From positions 103,665,228-103,729,227 of the forward strand of contig NC_133123.1 in NCBI RefSeq assembly GCF_033568475.1: a stretch of 64,000 nucleotides of DNA, read 5' to 3'. The notes beneath the pieces were generated by a model. The model was not told the DNA's origin, did not search any database, and saw only the letters and a program-made list of their open reading frames with translations. Position numbers and translations under genes: made by a program. This document shows, piece by piece, positions 23,134 to 31,800 of the stretch. Position 1 is the stretch's first letter. Every line of letters begins with the position of its first letter. Source of the stretch: Henckelia pumila. Taxonomy: Eukaryota; Streptophyta; Magnoliopsida; Lamiales; Gesneriaceae.

Positions 23134-24476
23134 TGTAGCGGCTCAATCAGGATCCACTACCTAATCAGAGTTAGAGCAAAATTAAGCATGCAATTAAAAT
23201 AAATACATTAATTCGCAACAGAAGACTTAAAATAAAAGCTGATCGGCAGAATACAACTGACTAAACAAATTCGATATACAACTCAATCGAATAATTAATC
23301 CTAAAGGAAAAGTAAAACCTACAGCTAAACTTTCTGTCTTCTCTGGTTGCTGGCCTCTCCAAGCTACTGGACGCACTACCTGTACCTGCTCCTGCCCCGT
23401 CGAATGGGATGTCTAGACATACATAAATACTGGATGTGAGCGACTACGTTCAATACGGAAGCAATGATATATAAAATATATGCAGCACATAAGTGACTTT
23501 AAAACAAGGGTAAATCAATCTGCTCAGGGGCACCATGAATTTACAGTGTCGTGCGGGATAGCTAGTCTGCGGGGTCGCTCGTATATTTCCCTATCAAGTA
23601 TAGAGTCTAATCCACCATCGTGGTCGCTCCTAGAGATAGAAATACCAGAGGCTGAACCTCTCCAAACACGAATCCATAAGGAGTAACTCATCATCGATGG
23701 AAACTTTCATGACTCACATCTCATGGGATGCAATCTCATGTAAAATCATGCATGTGCTAAAGCAGTAACATGGAAAACACATAAGACATACTCATCCAAC
23801 ACATATATCATATGTCATGCTGGTCATCTCAGTCAGTACTTACGTACCTCACTAAAGACCGTCATAGTAGTCCCACTCTAGGTTCTCAAGCATATCATCA
23901 GCTCTACAATGCAAAAATCCATGCATAATTATTTAAGCTCTAAAAGTCTTAACTAAGCTATTTCATACTCCTAGATAGTTTAAGGAGACCATAATTATAC
24001 ATGCGTCCGTCGGCAGCCCGTTGATGACGACTGCCTCAAAACTTAGGCACAGCTCCGCTACAACGCTGGGATTGCTCCGTTACTTTTGTATTCCCAATAG
24101 AACGCCTATAACTCCCTAGATCTGACTAGAAAGGGCTAAGAACGAGAGAGAAGAGAGGAATGAGCGAGTTGGAATGAGCCTCGGATCCCGTATTTATAGA
24201 CGAAGATCGAACCATCCGATCGTGAACGGAGCGTCCAATCATCATAATCGGAGCCTCCGATGTCCCATCCAAACGTAAGCAATGAAGTCACACTGCTGAC
24301 GTTGATGATGACGCTAGCCCTATCTAGATCGAAGCGTCCTATCCTGTCGACGGAGCATCCGATCGGATCGGAGCGTCCGATCTGCCCCATAGGAGCTTCC
24401 GATCTGTCCTGACGTTAATTGCTTAATTAACCTTGATTAATCCCTTTATCACCTTATTTAGATATGGGTTACTACA
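23134..24476 (-). repeat. E3 5' LTR
   Basis: It is the partner of 18350-19731 and is followed by the CTATA duplication. It has a U3 cluster of CGGAGCNTCCGATC motifs at about 24200-24410. On the minus strand a TATA-like element lies near 24190-24200 (complement of TATTTATAGA). Confidence 0.9.
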
Positions 24477-24481
24477 CTATA

Positions 24482-24886
24482 TGGCTGCTCTCTAAAGTGT
24501 AATAAGGAGAGTGGTGAGTGAGCTGTTCCTGAACTCTTGAACTCACAATAAACAACTGATCCTAACATTTTAGCTAACTTGCTGAGGTCATCGAGCCAAC
24601 CTGCTAAGCTATCCTGCTGCTGAAATAAGACTGGAAGAGCTTGGCAGAGCTCCCGAGCTCCCTAGACCAAGCTCCCAAACCGACCTGAGAATATTGGTGG
24701 GAGAGCTTGGCCGAGCTCCCAAGCTCCATGGGCCAAGCTCCCAAACCGACCTGAGAATATTGGTGGGAGAGCTTGTCCGAGCTCCTGAGCTCCATAGGCC
24801 GAGCTCTCAGTCTACCTGAGACTTACAGTGTTGTCTTTCGTGCTTAAAGTCATTTATGAGTTGAGCTTAACTTCTCCCGGGGTATC

Positions 24887-24887
<1 letters not shown>
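24482..24887 (-). repeat. Tat 5' LTR, outer part, with tandem repeat
   Basis: It continues the Tat LTR beyond E3. The outer edge reads TGATACCCCGGGAG on the minus strand, which gives a plausible TG start at 24887. It contains the 66-bp tandem repeat listed separately. Confidence 0.68.
24643..24810. repeat. 66-bp tandem repeat in Tat LTR, about 2.5 units
   Basis: The segment with AAACCGACCTGAGAATATTG recurs 66 bp apart (anchor G at 24682 and 24748), with a third partial, diverged unit. Because 66 is a multiple of three, it makes a spurious repetitive reading frame on the minus strand. Confidence 0.85.

Positions 24888-24926
<39 letters not shown>
24888..24926. repeat. (TA)n microsatellite at the Tat element edge
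   Basis: A nearly pure TA run starts at the proposed outer boundary of the Tat LTR. Confidence 0.9.
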
Positions 24927-24929
<3 letters not shown>

Positions 24930-25112
24930 ACAAAATGCTTTCTCTATGAGACTCGAAAAAACATCAACATTACAATGACAATCATATATATACAACATAT
25001 ATGGATTATAAGAAACAACTCACTCTGAGTTCAGAGTAAACTTTTTGAACATTGACATTCCGTTCATCATTTATCCGTATATATAACAGATACACTCTCG
25101 CTGTTGCATTAT
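24927..25112. other. Short spacer, nothing recognised
   Basis: AT-rich sequence between the TA run and the first old Tekay LTR remnant. It has no coding or repeat signal that I can identify. Confidence 0.5.
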
Positions 25113-25974
25113 TGTAGTGATGTGACTTCTATTTTAAGTAATTAAATTATCTAAGAATGTTTAAAAAATTAAGACATAATTAAGAGATATTAATATGATA
25201 AAACCAAGTGGAAAATTGACTCTAGGATATCCGAAAATGAGCCATAGGATAAAACGAAATCGGGTAGTTTGGAAGGACCGAACTCAAGCCAATAAATTTT
25301 GGAGGATCCAAATTGTTCGGATGGAAAGGGTGTAGTTCGGATGCAAACGATGAGTTTGGAATGTTAGAACCCAAGATCGGAAGGTCTGAACTCAGTTAGG
25401 CCTTGTGCATTATTGAGGTGTCAAGTGTGTAAATACACATGGAGAACGGAACTTCCGAAAAGAGGATCGGAGCTTTCAATCAGTATCAGTCTGAGACATG
25501 GTAAACATGTGCAATTCGGAACGTACAAACTATGGTTCGGACCGTCCGAACTCCGTCTATAAATATAACTAAGATTTCTCACTTTTAATTTTTTTTTAGA
25601 TGTGAAATTGTGTTTTAGTATATTTTTCAGTGTTTTAAGCTATATTCTCGAGGGTCGGGCACTAGAAAGGTGCTACAGGACTTGTAGTGGAGTTGTGCTT
25701 GGGTCACAACTTTTGACATCAGCGATCTGACGACGAACTCAGGTATAATTTTAGACTCTTAGTAGCTATTGGGAGTAGCTATTAGTCTAATTAGGACTTT
25801 AGATAAGTTATAGTGATATGGTATTCACTTGGCTTGTATGCTTGGACTATAGACAGTTGTACATCTAGGCCACTAGTTGAGGTACGTAAGTACAGACTGA
25901 GATATTAAAATGAGTATACATGTTTATGCAGTAGCCTGATTTCTAGATTAAGAAATTAAATGTCTATGCATGTT
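25113..25974 (+). repeat. Old Tekay-type LTR remnant, copy 1
   Basis: It begins TGTAGTGATGTG, like the LTR starts of E2-E4. A U3 with CGGAAG/TCCGAA motifs follows (25255-25555), then TATAAATAT at about 25558. An R region contains GGAGTTGTG and GACGACGAACTCAGGTATAA, homologous in layout to E2. It is heavily diverged and lacks the LTR end. Confidence 0.75.
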
Positions 25975-27716
25975 CAAAATGGTTAAAATATGATTAAGGA
26001 ATCCTCAATTGAGATTAATAAGTATAAAATCGAATTCAAAACGTTTGAAAATGGTCCGAATGATTGCAGGTGTTCGAGTAGTTTGGAAGGTCCGAAATTG
26101 AACCAAGGCATGATCGGAAGGGGCGTTGCAGTTCGGATGCAAAAGGTGAGTTTGGAAGCTCCGAACACATGATTGGAAGCTCTGAACTCCCTCATTCAGG
26201 CATGATATGAGTTTTGATTGGGTGATTTGATGGGTGATAGATCGAAGCTCCGAAACCTTAGATCAAAAACTCCAAAATCTGTCGGCAGGATAAGTTGTCC
26301 AATCAATAGACACATGTTTGGTGGACAGTGATTGGAAGCTCCGATCAGGAGATCAGAAGTTTTGAAGTACAATCGGAAGGTTCGATCGTGTTATATAAAT
26401 AGGGACAAGAATTCTCATAGTTGGTGCACGTTTTAGGCGTGGATTTCGAGCCAGTATTTAATTCAGAGTGGTTTAGTCATCTTTTCGAGGTCCGAACGTT
26501 AGCGAGGTGCTATGGGACTTGTAGAGGAGTTGTGCTTGGGTCAGGATCTTCGACATCAAAGTACTGACGACGGACGCAGGTATAATGCTAGACTCTGATT
26601 AGCTTCAGTGAGTAGCTATTAGTCGAGTTAAGTCTTTTAATAAGCAACAAGTGATATGGTGATTACTTGCTTATAGGATTGGGCTTGAGTACCCAAGTGG
26701 CTAGGTTTATTGTGTTTCTTTAGTAGAGTTACTGACATACTATCCGAGATATCCTGGTTGAGTATGCATGTTATATGTTTGCATGTCTATATTACATGGT
26801 TTATGTGCATATATTATTTCACGATTATTATGTTGCATACATTATCATGTGGAGCTTGTACCTTGATAAAAACCTATAGTGGGGTCGCTCAGACCCGTGT
26901 TCTTGAGTGAATGGTTGGATCCGAGTCATGGATTAGGTCACCGATATCCATAGATTCTTTATTGTATGGAATCTATCCCCTGATGCGACGGCACAACGTG
27001 CTATATACAATGGCGCCTCCAGACTCAATAGTGTTTATACCATGATAGGTTTTTGATACACGTTCATTTGCATTAGCATTTATAGCATATGTATATTCAT
27101 ACTTAGGGGAGTTTTTCCTCGAGTTTGAGGTCATCACCATCAAAGGACTAACGACACACGCAGGTATAAGTCTATACTATGATTAGCTTCTGTGAATAGC
27201 TATTATTCTAGTTAAATATTTTAGTAGGTAGTAAGTGATATGATGATTATCTGCTTATAGGCTTGGACAAGAGAGCTAGTGTTGCTAGGTTGCTTGTGTT
27301 GAGGTACATACGTACTATCCGAGATATCCTGATTGAGTATGCATATTCTATGTTTGCATGTTTATATGACATGGCTTGTGTTCATATATTACATCACGAT
27401 TATTATACTACATGCATTATCATGTTGAGTCTGTACCTTAATATAACATGCAGTGGGATCGCTCAACCCCGAGTTCTTGAGTGTATGGTTGGAACCCTTG
27501 TTTTACGGGATCAAGTCACATATATCACATTTTCCTTCTTGTTTGTGACCCACCTCCTGATGTGACAGCCCAGCGTGCTACATACCATGACACCCTTGAT
27601 TGAACAGTTTTTTTATCGTGATAGGTTTTTCGTACCTGTTTCATTTGTATTAGCATTCATATAATATTTATACTTATACTTTCATACTGAGCGTGGTTAG
27701 CTCACGTCCTCGGTTT
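25975..27716 (+). repeat. Old Tekay-type LTR remnants, copies 2 and 3
   Basis: A second U3-to-R-to-U5 series is visible: palindrome-like motifs at 26050-26395, TATAAATAG near 26393, and GACGACGGACGCAGG near 26567. From about 27130 the R/U5 part is repeated in diverged form (ACGACACACGCAGG near 27150). This third copy is cut at 27716 by CACTA element A and resumes at 31709 with GGACACTCTATTCC, matching E2 LTR sequence near 10711. Confidence 0.72.
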
Positions 27717-27754
27717 CACTACAACAAATTTGATGTACAACAACATCTAAACGA

Positions 27755-28000
27755 CAACGGTTTTGTGATAAAACCGTTGGCTCATGAGCTTTCACAACGG
27801 ATTTATTAAAATCCGTTGTCGTTTGCCTTATTTTGTTAAAAAACGACAACAGATTTTGACCTACGACAACGGATTTTAAAATTCGTTGTCTATTAGCGTT
27901 TTTTTATGGCATACGACAACGGATTTTAAAATCCATTGTCTTTGAGCGCGTTTTTTATGGCCTACGACAACGGATTCTACAAAATTGTTGTTGTATTATT
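27755..28000. repeat. Element A left subterminal palindrome array
   Basis: ACGACAACGGATTTTAAAATCC-type units recur about every 60 bp (for example near 27845, 27855 and 27912), interspersed with GAGCG/GTTTTTT spacers. In CACTA elements such subterminal repeats bind the transposase. Confidence 0.85.
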
Positions 28001-28230
28001 ATTTTATAATATTAATAAAAATAATTTTTTTAAATATGTTATAATACTTATAACTTAGAAACACACTTTCATTTTTATATCTCTCGTTTCTCACTTTCTC
28101 TCCTTATCGCTCTCACCATCAATTACCAAACCCTAGCCGCCATAACTCTAGCCGACTTCAGATCGAGAGCGGTTGCAGAAGAAGGATCGATGATGGAAGA
28201 CTTTTGGTCACTCTCTCACTCCAGATCATT

Positions 28231-28411
28231 CTCTGGCTCCGGATACAACTTTGCCCGATGGCAGATGCAGAGGGATCGCGTGCGGATGGCTGGCTGAAGA
28301 ATGAATTTTCCAGACGACGGCTCCTCTCTGGCTCCGGATACGACTTTGCCCAGCGGCAGAGGATTTTAAATGTAGAGGGATCGCGCACGGAAGGCTGGCT
28401 GAAGAACGAAA
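28231..28411 (+). repeat. Tandem duplication of the SUMO E2 first-exon region
   Basis: The block at 28231-28313 (starts CTCTGGCTCCGGATAC) recurs at 28326-28411. Both copies include the GGGATCGCG...GGCTGGCTGAAGAA part of the SUMO E2 first exon. The second copy continues into the fuller exon. Confidence 0.82.
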
Positions 28412-28436
28412 AGCCTAGCGCACAAATCATCCTCAT
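28370..28436 (+). pseudogene. SCE1: Captured SUMO-conjugating enzyme (UBC9/SCE1) exon 1 fragment
   Basis: After the ATG at 28370 and a small deletion, codons from 28374 read RGIAHGRLAEERKA, a stop, then RTNHPH. This is the N-terminal helix of the SUMO E2 that passes SUMO to substrates. The stop (TAG) stands where the conserved Trp codon TGG is expected. Arg-to-His in IARGR and Lys-to-Thr in WRKNHPH are further changes. The exon ends at CAT and is followed by GT, so the donor is intact, and the next exon follows in phase at 28550. It is a broken copy in a transposon, not a gene. Confidence 0.92.
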
Positions 28437-28549
28437 GTTCGATTGAGATTTTTTTTCGCATTTTGTTGTTTGTTTTGCTTTCATTTTATTTATGTCTGTC
28501 GATTTGTTGTTTAAGTCGGAACATTTTTCTGTAAAATGCCTTTTTTCAG

Positions 28550-28633
28550 GGTTTTGTGGCTAAACTGGAGATGCTGCCTAATGGTACAGTGAATTTGATG
28601 CTGTGGCAATGCATATTCCCTGGTAAGGCAGGG
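28550..28633 (+). pseudogene. SCE1: Captured SUMO-conjugating enzyme (UBC9/SCE1) exon 2 fragment
   Basis: Flanked by TTTTTTCAG and GTAAGT, this 84-bp exon reads GFVAKLEMLPNGTVNLMLWQ and on to IFPGKAG. It continues exon 1 in phase and matches the beta-sheet start of the SUMO E2. The frame is open within the exon. The catalytic cysteine lies in later exons that are absent. Intron 1 (28437-28549) keeps GT-AG borders, so the fragment was copied from genomic DNA, not from a spliced transcript. Confidence 0.94.
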
Positions 28634-28760
28634 GTAAGTATTTTACAGTATATTTTGATGTTAATTTGATCGTTTTAACGATTTTAATCGTGTGATGCAT
28701 TTATTTGGACGTTAGATATGTTTTCAGCATCGTTGGAGTTATAATTTGTTGTGATTACAG

Positions 28761-28796
28761 CTTGAATCGAAGCTGCCAAATCGCGACAAGCACTAT
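28761..28796 (+). pseudogene. Unassigned mini-exon-like segment
   Basis: A 36-bp stretch bounded by TTACAG and GTAAGT reads LESKLPNRDKHY. I cannot assign it to a family. The splice-like borders and its place among other captured exons suggest another fragment. Confidence 0.4.
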
Positions 28797-29299
28797 GTAA
28801 GTTTTGTTGCTACGTTTCCTTGCAATTTCTAGCTGTTTTTGGTTTTTATACATTATATTCAAAGCCTAGTATTGGTACGATCTTAGCCAGCCTTTTCCCC
28901 CAATTTCTTGATCATTTCAGTCGCGATTTCGACGAGTTTCTAGCTGAGTTCCACCGTGTCGCCGCCGTGAACTACTATTGTCGGTCTTGCTCTTTTTAGA
29001 ATGTCAATTGATTTTATTTGAGGTAAAAATATGGGGGCTTTTCTTTTCTTTATTATTATTTTTTTGTTGATTAGAGTGGAGAATGTTCTTATTTCTTCTT
29101 AATGATATTCTGTTTTTTTAAATTCAGATTTCTGTTGTGGAATGAGTTTTTTTATCTGGTTGGTATAATGGTTGAGAGGTGTTTATTGATTTTTGTTGTG
29201 CTTTTGGCAGGTGGGAATGCAATACGGGTACGGGTAGAAAATAATCTATTTTGTGAGGTTGAAACAATAACTTGTTATACTGCTGAGAAATATTCCTTT

Positions 29300-29742
29300 A
29301 TTACTTTCTCTTTTGTCTTGTACATTAGACAGTATCAACCCTCCTTTGTCTTGGGGGATATGTGCAGTGTGGTTGTTAGGAACAACAGCAGCAGAATCTT
29401 TGGTTGTCGCGACAGAATCAGCAGCAGGCAATACATCACAGTTTCTAGGGATCATGGAGTAAAAATCCTGATGGACAGCTTCATTTCGGCCGGGAAAGTG
29501 ATGAGCAGAATCTGCAGACGATGCAATACACATGACTCATTATATACAGCAGGCAGGGGGTTACAATCTTACTGGAACATCATCATCTGGAAAGTAATCT
29601 GGATGACGCACAACCAATCATGGACCTGGCACACCCGAGTTTCTCGTCGCCTCAGCCAATGCAATACAATGATTTCCAGGCAGGGGGCTACAATCTTCCT
29701 GCAGGTGGACAGCTCCATCATCGTCTGCAAGGTATATCCTAA
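29300..29742 (+). pseudogene. Unassigned exon-like region in element A
   Basis: Plus-strand readings such as NPDGQLHFGRESDEQNLQ and MDLAHPSFSSPQPMQYNDF, with an internally repeated QAGGYNL-like/AGRGLQS stretch, suggest a Gln- and Gly-rich host exon. It ends near 29731 before GTATATCC. Two frameshifts or stops interrupt it. It may belong to the bZIP gene of the next exon or to another regulator; I do not recognise it. Confidence 0.4.
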
Positions 29743-29784
29743 TTAATAGTTCTATTTATATATTTCGTGACTTGGAAAATGCAG

Positions 29785-29856
29785 TCCTATACGCTGGAAT
29801 TGGAAGCAAAAGTGGCAAAGTTCCGAGAAATGAACCCGGAGTTGCAGAAAAACCAG
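29785..29856 (+). pseudogene. Captured ABF/AREB-type bZIP exon (leucine zipper start)
   Basis: Bounded by AATGCAG and GTACAT, this 72-bp exon reads SYTLELEAKVAKFREMNPEL followed by QKNQ. This closely resembles the junction of basic region and leucine zipper in plant ABI5/ABF bZIP factors, which act in abscisic acid signalling (AYTxELEAEVAKLKExNxELQKKQ). The basic DNA-binding region is not next to it. A Lys-to-Phe-region change (KLKE to KFRE) and NQ-to-NP are within or beyond family variation. It is a single-exon fragment without independent function. Confidence 0.85.
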
Positions 29857-29903
29857 GTACATCTACTTTGAGTACATTCAAACTATGGCTGTAATTGGTA
29901 TTG

Positions 29904-29904
<1 letters not shown>

Positions 29905-29956
<52 letters not shown>

Positions 29957-29962
29957 TATATA
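29905..29962. repeat. (TA)n microsatellite in element A
   Basis: A nearly pure TA run in the intron-like spacer between the bZIP and glucosidase fragments. Confidence 0.92.
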
Positions 29963-30007
29963 ATCCCATTATACATGACTTTTTTTATCTTCTCAAATCT
30001 CTTCCAG

Positions 30008-30037
30008 CTTCAAGAAATGGTACCCATTGGTGAGGCC
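30008..30037 (+). pseudogene. Captured GH1 beta-glucosidase fragment, upstream exon tail
   Basis: After CTTCCAG this 30-bp piece reads LQEMVPIGEA and is followed by GTATGT, a good donor. VPIG just before the next exon is typical of plant GH1 enzymes (xPIGPxA). The first residues (LQEM) fit poorly with GH1 and could come from the bZIP gene, making a fusion point inside the exon. Confidence 0.65.
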
Positions 30038-30127
30038 GTATGTAATCAAGAATACGAATCCGAATTTTGATATATTTCCTTCCAAATCAAGCCATCTTAA
30101 TTATTTATGTGATTTTATGATTTTCAG

Positions 30128-30230
30128 ACTGGAGTTGGTTCCTTATTCGTGTACCCGGAAGAACTACATAAGCTTCTAGTCTACTTCAAGGATACCTACA
30201 ACGAGCCAAAAATTAATATTACAGAAAAAG
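30128..30230 (+). pseudogene. Captured GH1 beta-glucosidase exon with nucleophile motif
   Basis: Bounded by TTTTCAG and GTAATC, this 103-bp exon reads TGVGSLFVYPEELHKLLVYF, then KDTYNEPKINITEKG. It corresponds to the plant GH1 segment WLYVYPxGIxxLLxYTKxxYNxPxIYITENG. The Glu of ITENG is the catalytic nucleophile of the family and is retained here as ITEKG. The frame is open and in phase with the preceding piece. The rest of the (beta/alpha)8 barrel is absent. Confidence 0.9.
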
Positions 30231-30702
30231 GTAATCTTTTGTGGCGGTGATTTCGTATTCGTCTTCATTTTATGAAAATTTCTACGTCGAGAATGTTTTA
30301 TTTTTACATCTCCTCAAGTCATCTTAGCCTTTTATTGTTGCATGATGATCATTTTAAGATCCATGTAATGACTGGAGATTTAGCACAAAATTTGGAATTT
30401 ATTAAGCATCAGCGGTAGTGTTTTTAATAATTAAGATTCAAGCGATTGCATCAATCTCCTGATGTGGGCATTTATTTTAGTCATGGACTATCATTTTATT
30501 CTCATCCCTTAGCTGCGAAACGAAATAATTTTCGAACTGTTATGTGTACAACCAACCTTTAAGTGATGGAACACGTATATTACTGCGGATCACCTCATTA
30601 TTCTGTGGGATTGACTTATCAAATTGTTCAAATTGACTGAATAATCTAGTTTCTTGATGTGTGTCTGATTATTTCAATGCACTTCACTGTTCTTATCTGT
30701 AG

Positions 30703-30826
30703 GTTATTTGAGGTTAATTCAAGCTGTAGTTCCTCTCATGGAATCTAGGAAAAAGGGGAAGTAAATTTTGGAAGTGTCACTGTTTTGGCCCTGCCACCAT
30801 GGGGAGGTGCATACACTTCATCAAAA
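30703..30826 (+). pseudogene. Captured short-chain dehydrogenase (SDR) fragment
   Basis: After TATCTGTAG the plus strand reads [19 protein letters not shown], then a frameshift and stop. In the next frame it reads [20 protein letters not shown]. This is the SDR segment around the catalytic Ser-Tyr-Lys site, with the YxxxK motif visible as YTSSK. It resembles plant reductases of the 1-acyldihydroxyacetone-phosphate reductase-like group (RLIQAVVPHMASRxKGKIVNVGSVTVLAPxPWxGxYTxSKA). The two-base offset after KGK breaks it. Confidence 0.85.
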
Positions 30827-31236
30827 GCTTTCATACATGTACTTTCTGACTCTTTGAGATGTTCCTAATTTTTTTCTCAGTTTCCTTTCACATGATATTG
30901 GTTGTCCATTTGAACTTCTTTGTTCTTGGACCTTCTTTTTCTTGTTTCTCCTGCAATTGAAATTTTTTGTTGCTCTTGAATTGTAAACAATTTATTTCTG
31001 CTAGGTTGATTTGATTGTTACCCCTTAGTTTGTTATTTAGTTAATTGGTACAGATTAAGTACTTATCCAAGTTAATTCTCTACTGTATTCTGGGATATTG
31101 CGAGATACAAAATATATTTCAAAAAAAATTCTTCTTTACAATGACGTAATTAGTTTCATTGTTTCTAGATTTTCAATACATATGTGGCTAAGCTGACAAA
31201 TTGTTTTGTCTTTTTCTTGGATTTGTGTTGTTCCAG

Positions 31237-31302
31237 AGATTGAGAACAAGAGGTTTGAAGGCTGTAATGAGGCAAGACGTCGGATACTTCGATTTGCAGT
31301 GT
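31237..31302 (+). pseudogene. Captured ABCB (MDR-type) transporter exon fragment
   Basis: After TGTTCCAG the frame reads RLRTRGLKAVMRQDVGYFDL. This is the segment after the first membrane helices of plant ABCB transporters (RxRxxYLKAVLRQDVGYFDLH), an early intracellular coupling loop. The reading ends shortly after a Gln-Cys, where the sequence turns into the AT-rich 3' block shared with element B. No ATP-binding domain is present. Confidence 0.85.
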
Positions 31303-31447
31303 GTATTAAATTAGAATTTTAATTTCGAGTGATTTGTAATACTAAAAAAATTGTATATTAAATTTTATTTATGAAATTTTAAATTTTGGATTATTTATAA
31401 TATTAGAATTTATATAAAAAAATTTATTTTTTTTTGTTTTTTATATA

Positions 31448-31690
31448 GAAAACGACAACGGATATAATCCGTTGTTGTAGGGGTTTAAACCCATTGTAAC
31501 TGATGGTGTTGTCAAAACTGCGCACCTACGACAATGGATTTATCCGTTGTCGTTGACACAAATCCGTTGTCTTTGAGGGAAACGACAACGGATAAAATCC
31601 GTTGTCGTAGGTGCGCAGTTTTGAGAACACCATCAGTTACAACGGTTTTAAACCCCCTACGACAACGGATAAAATCCGTTGTCTTTTAGC
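31448..31690. repeat. Element A right subterminal array, forming a long inverted repeat
   Basis: The segment from about 31448 to 31560 is closely reverse-complementary to about 31575-31690. It includes a stretch reading GATGGTGTTGTCAAAACTGC on one arm and its complement on the other, plus ACGACAACGG palindromes. A loop of roughly 15-30 bp separates the arms, so a transcript would fold into a long hairpin. Confidence 0.85.
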
Positions 31691-31708
31691 GTTTTTCTTG
31701 TAGTGTTT

Positions 31709-31800
31709 TTTTTTGTTTTGGACACTCTATTCCATGGGACAAGACTTAGGTTGGACGGTCCGAGTGGGAGCAGCCATTGAGTTGCTGATGTGTAAGTTAA
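31709..31800 (+). repeat. Old Tekay LTR, resumed after element A
   Basis: GGACACTCTATTCCATGGGA and the following bases match E2 LTR sequence (GGACACCCTATTCCATGGGG near 10711), continuing the LTR interrupted at 27716. The right limit is approximate. Confidence 0.7.

Larger units (their letters stand above)
18350..24476 (-). mobile_element. E3: Tekay-like non-autonomous LTR element
   Basis: Two related LTRs (18350-19731 and 23134-24476) lie in the same orientation and are bracketed by the 5-bp duplication CTATA (18345-18349 and 24477-24481). On the minus strand the LTR begins TGTAGTAACCC, the same start family as E2 and E4. A primer site and purine tract lie at the expected ends. The 3.4-kb internal region has no recognisable gag or pol, as in LARD-type elements that depend on a related autonomous partner. 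LTRs differ at roughly 8-10% of positions in the stretch I compared, so it is older than E2. Confidence 0.88.
8328..24887 (-). mobile_element. Minus-strand Tat-type Ty3 element, split by three nested insertions
   Basis: Four blocks read in order on the minus strand: the 5' LTR (24887-24482 and 18349-17982), primer site (17964-17948), gag (about 17930-16940 and 9649-9590), then protease and the start of reverse transcriptase (9590-8328). Removing E2 and E3 at their target duplications restores continuity. The reverse transcriptase stops at the E1 junction, so the rest of pol and the 3' LTR lie left of the window. The assignment rests on the PEKYKILKKEVDELLKVG phrase, on WLSNVVLVPKSSGKWRMC, and on the GGCGTCGTCTGTGGG primer site, features of Tat/Ogre/Retand elements. 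It must be older than the elements inside it. Confidence 0.85.
27717..31705 (+). mobile_element. CACTA-type element A carrying fragments of at least five host genes
   Basis: The termini are CACTACAACAAA (left) and, as complement, CACTACAAGAAAAA (right), typical of plant CACTA transposons. TTT flanks both sides (27714-27716 and 31706-31708), fitting a 3-bp target duplication, though a T-run makes this weak alone. Both ends carry arrays of the subterminal palindrome ACGACAACGG/CCGTTGTCGT. The host LTR sequence resumes cleanly on the right. Between the arrays there is no transposase. Instead there are spliced-gene fragments, all on the plus strand: SUMO E2, bZIP, GH1 glucosidase, short-chain dehydrogenase and ABCB transporter. 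It is non-autonomous and would need a CACTA transposase from elsewhere. Confidence 0.9.

Noticed and set aside
24604-24795. Repetitive 63-codon minus-strand frame
   Set aside because: It is produced by a 66-bp tandem repeat in a Tat LTR, whose length is divisible by three.
28158-28484. 108-codon minus-strand frame in element A
   Set aside because: It is antisense to the recognised SUMO E2 exon and its duplication.
29102-29746. 214-codon plus-strand frame in element A as a single gene
   Set aside because: It crosses splice-like borders and mixes intron-like T-rich sequence with one exon-like part. Better readings of that part are in another frame.
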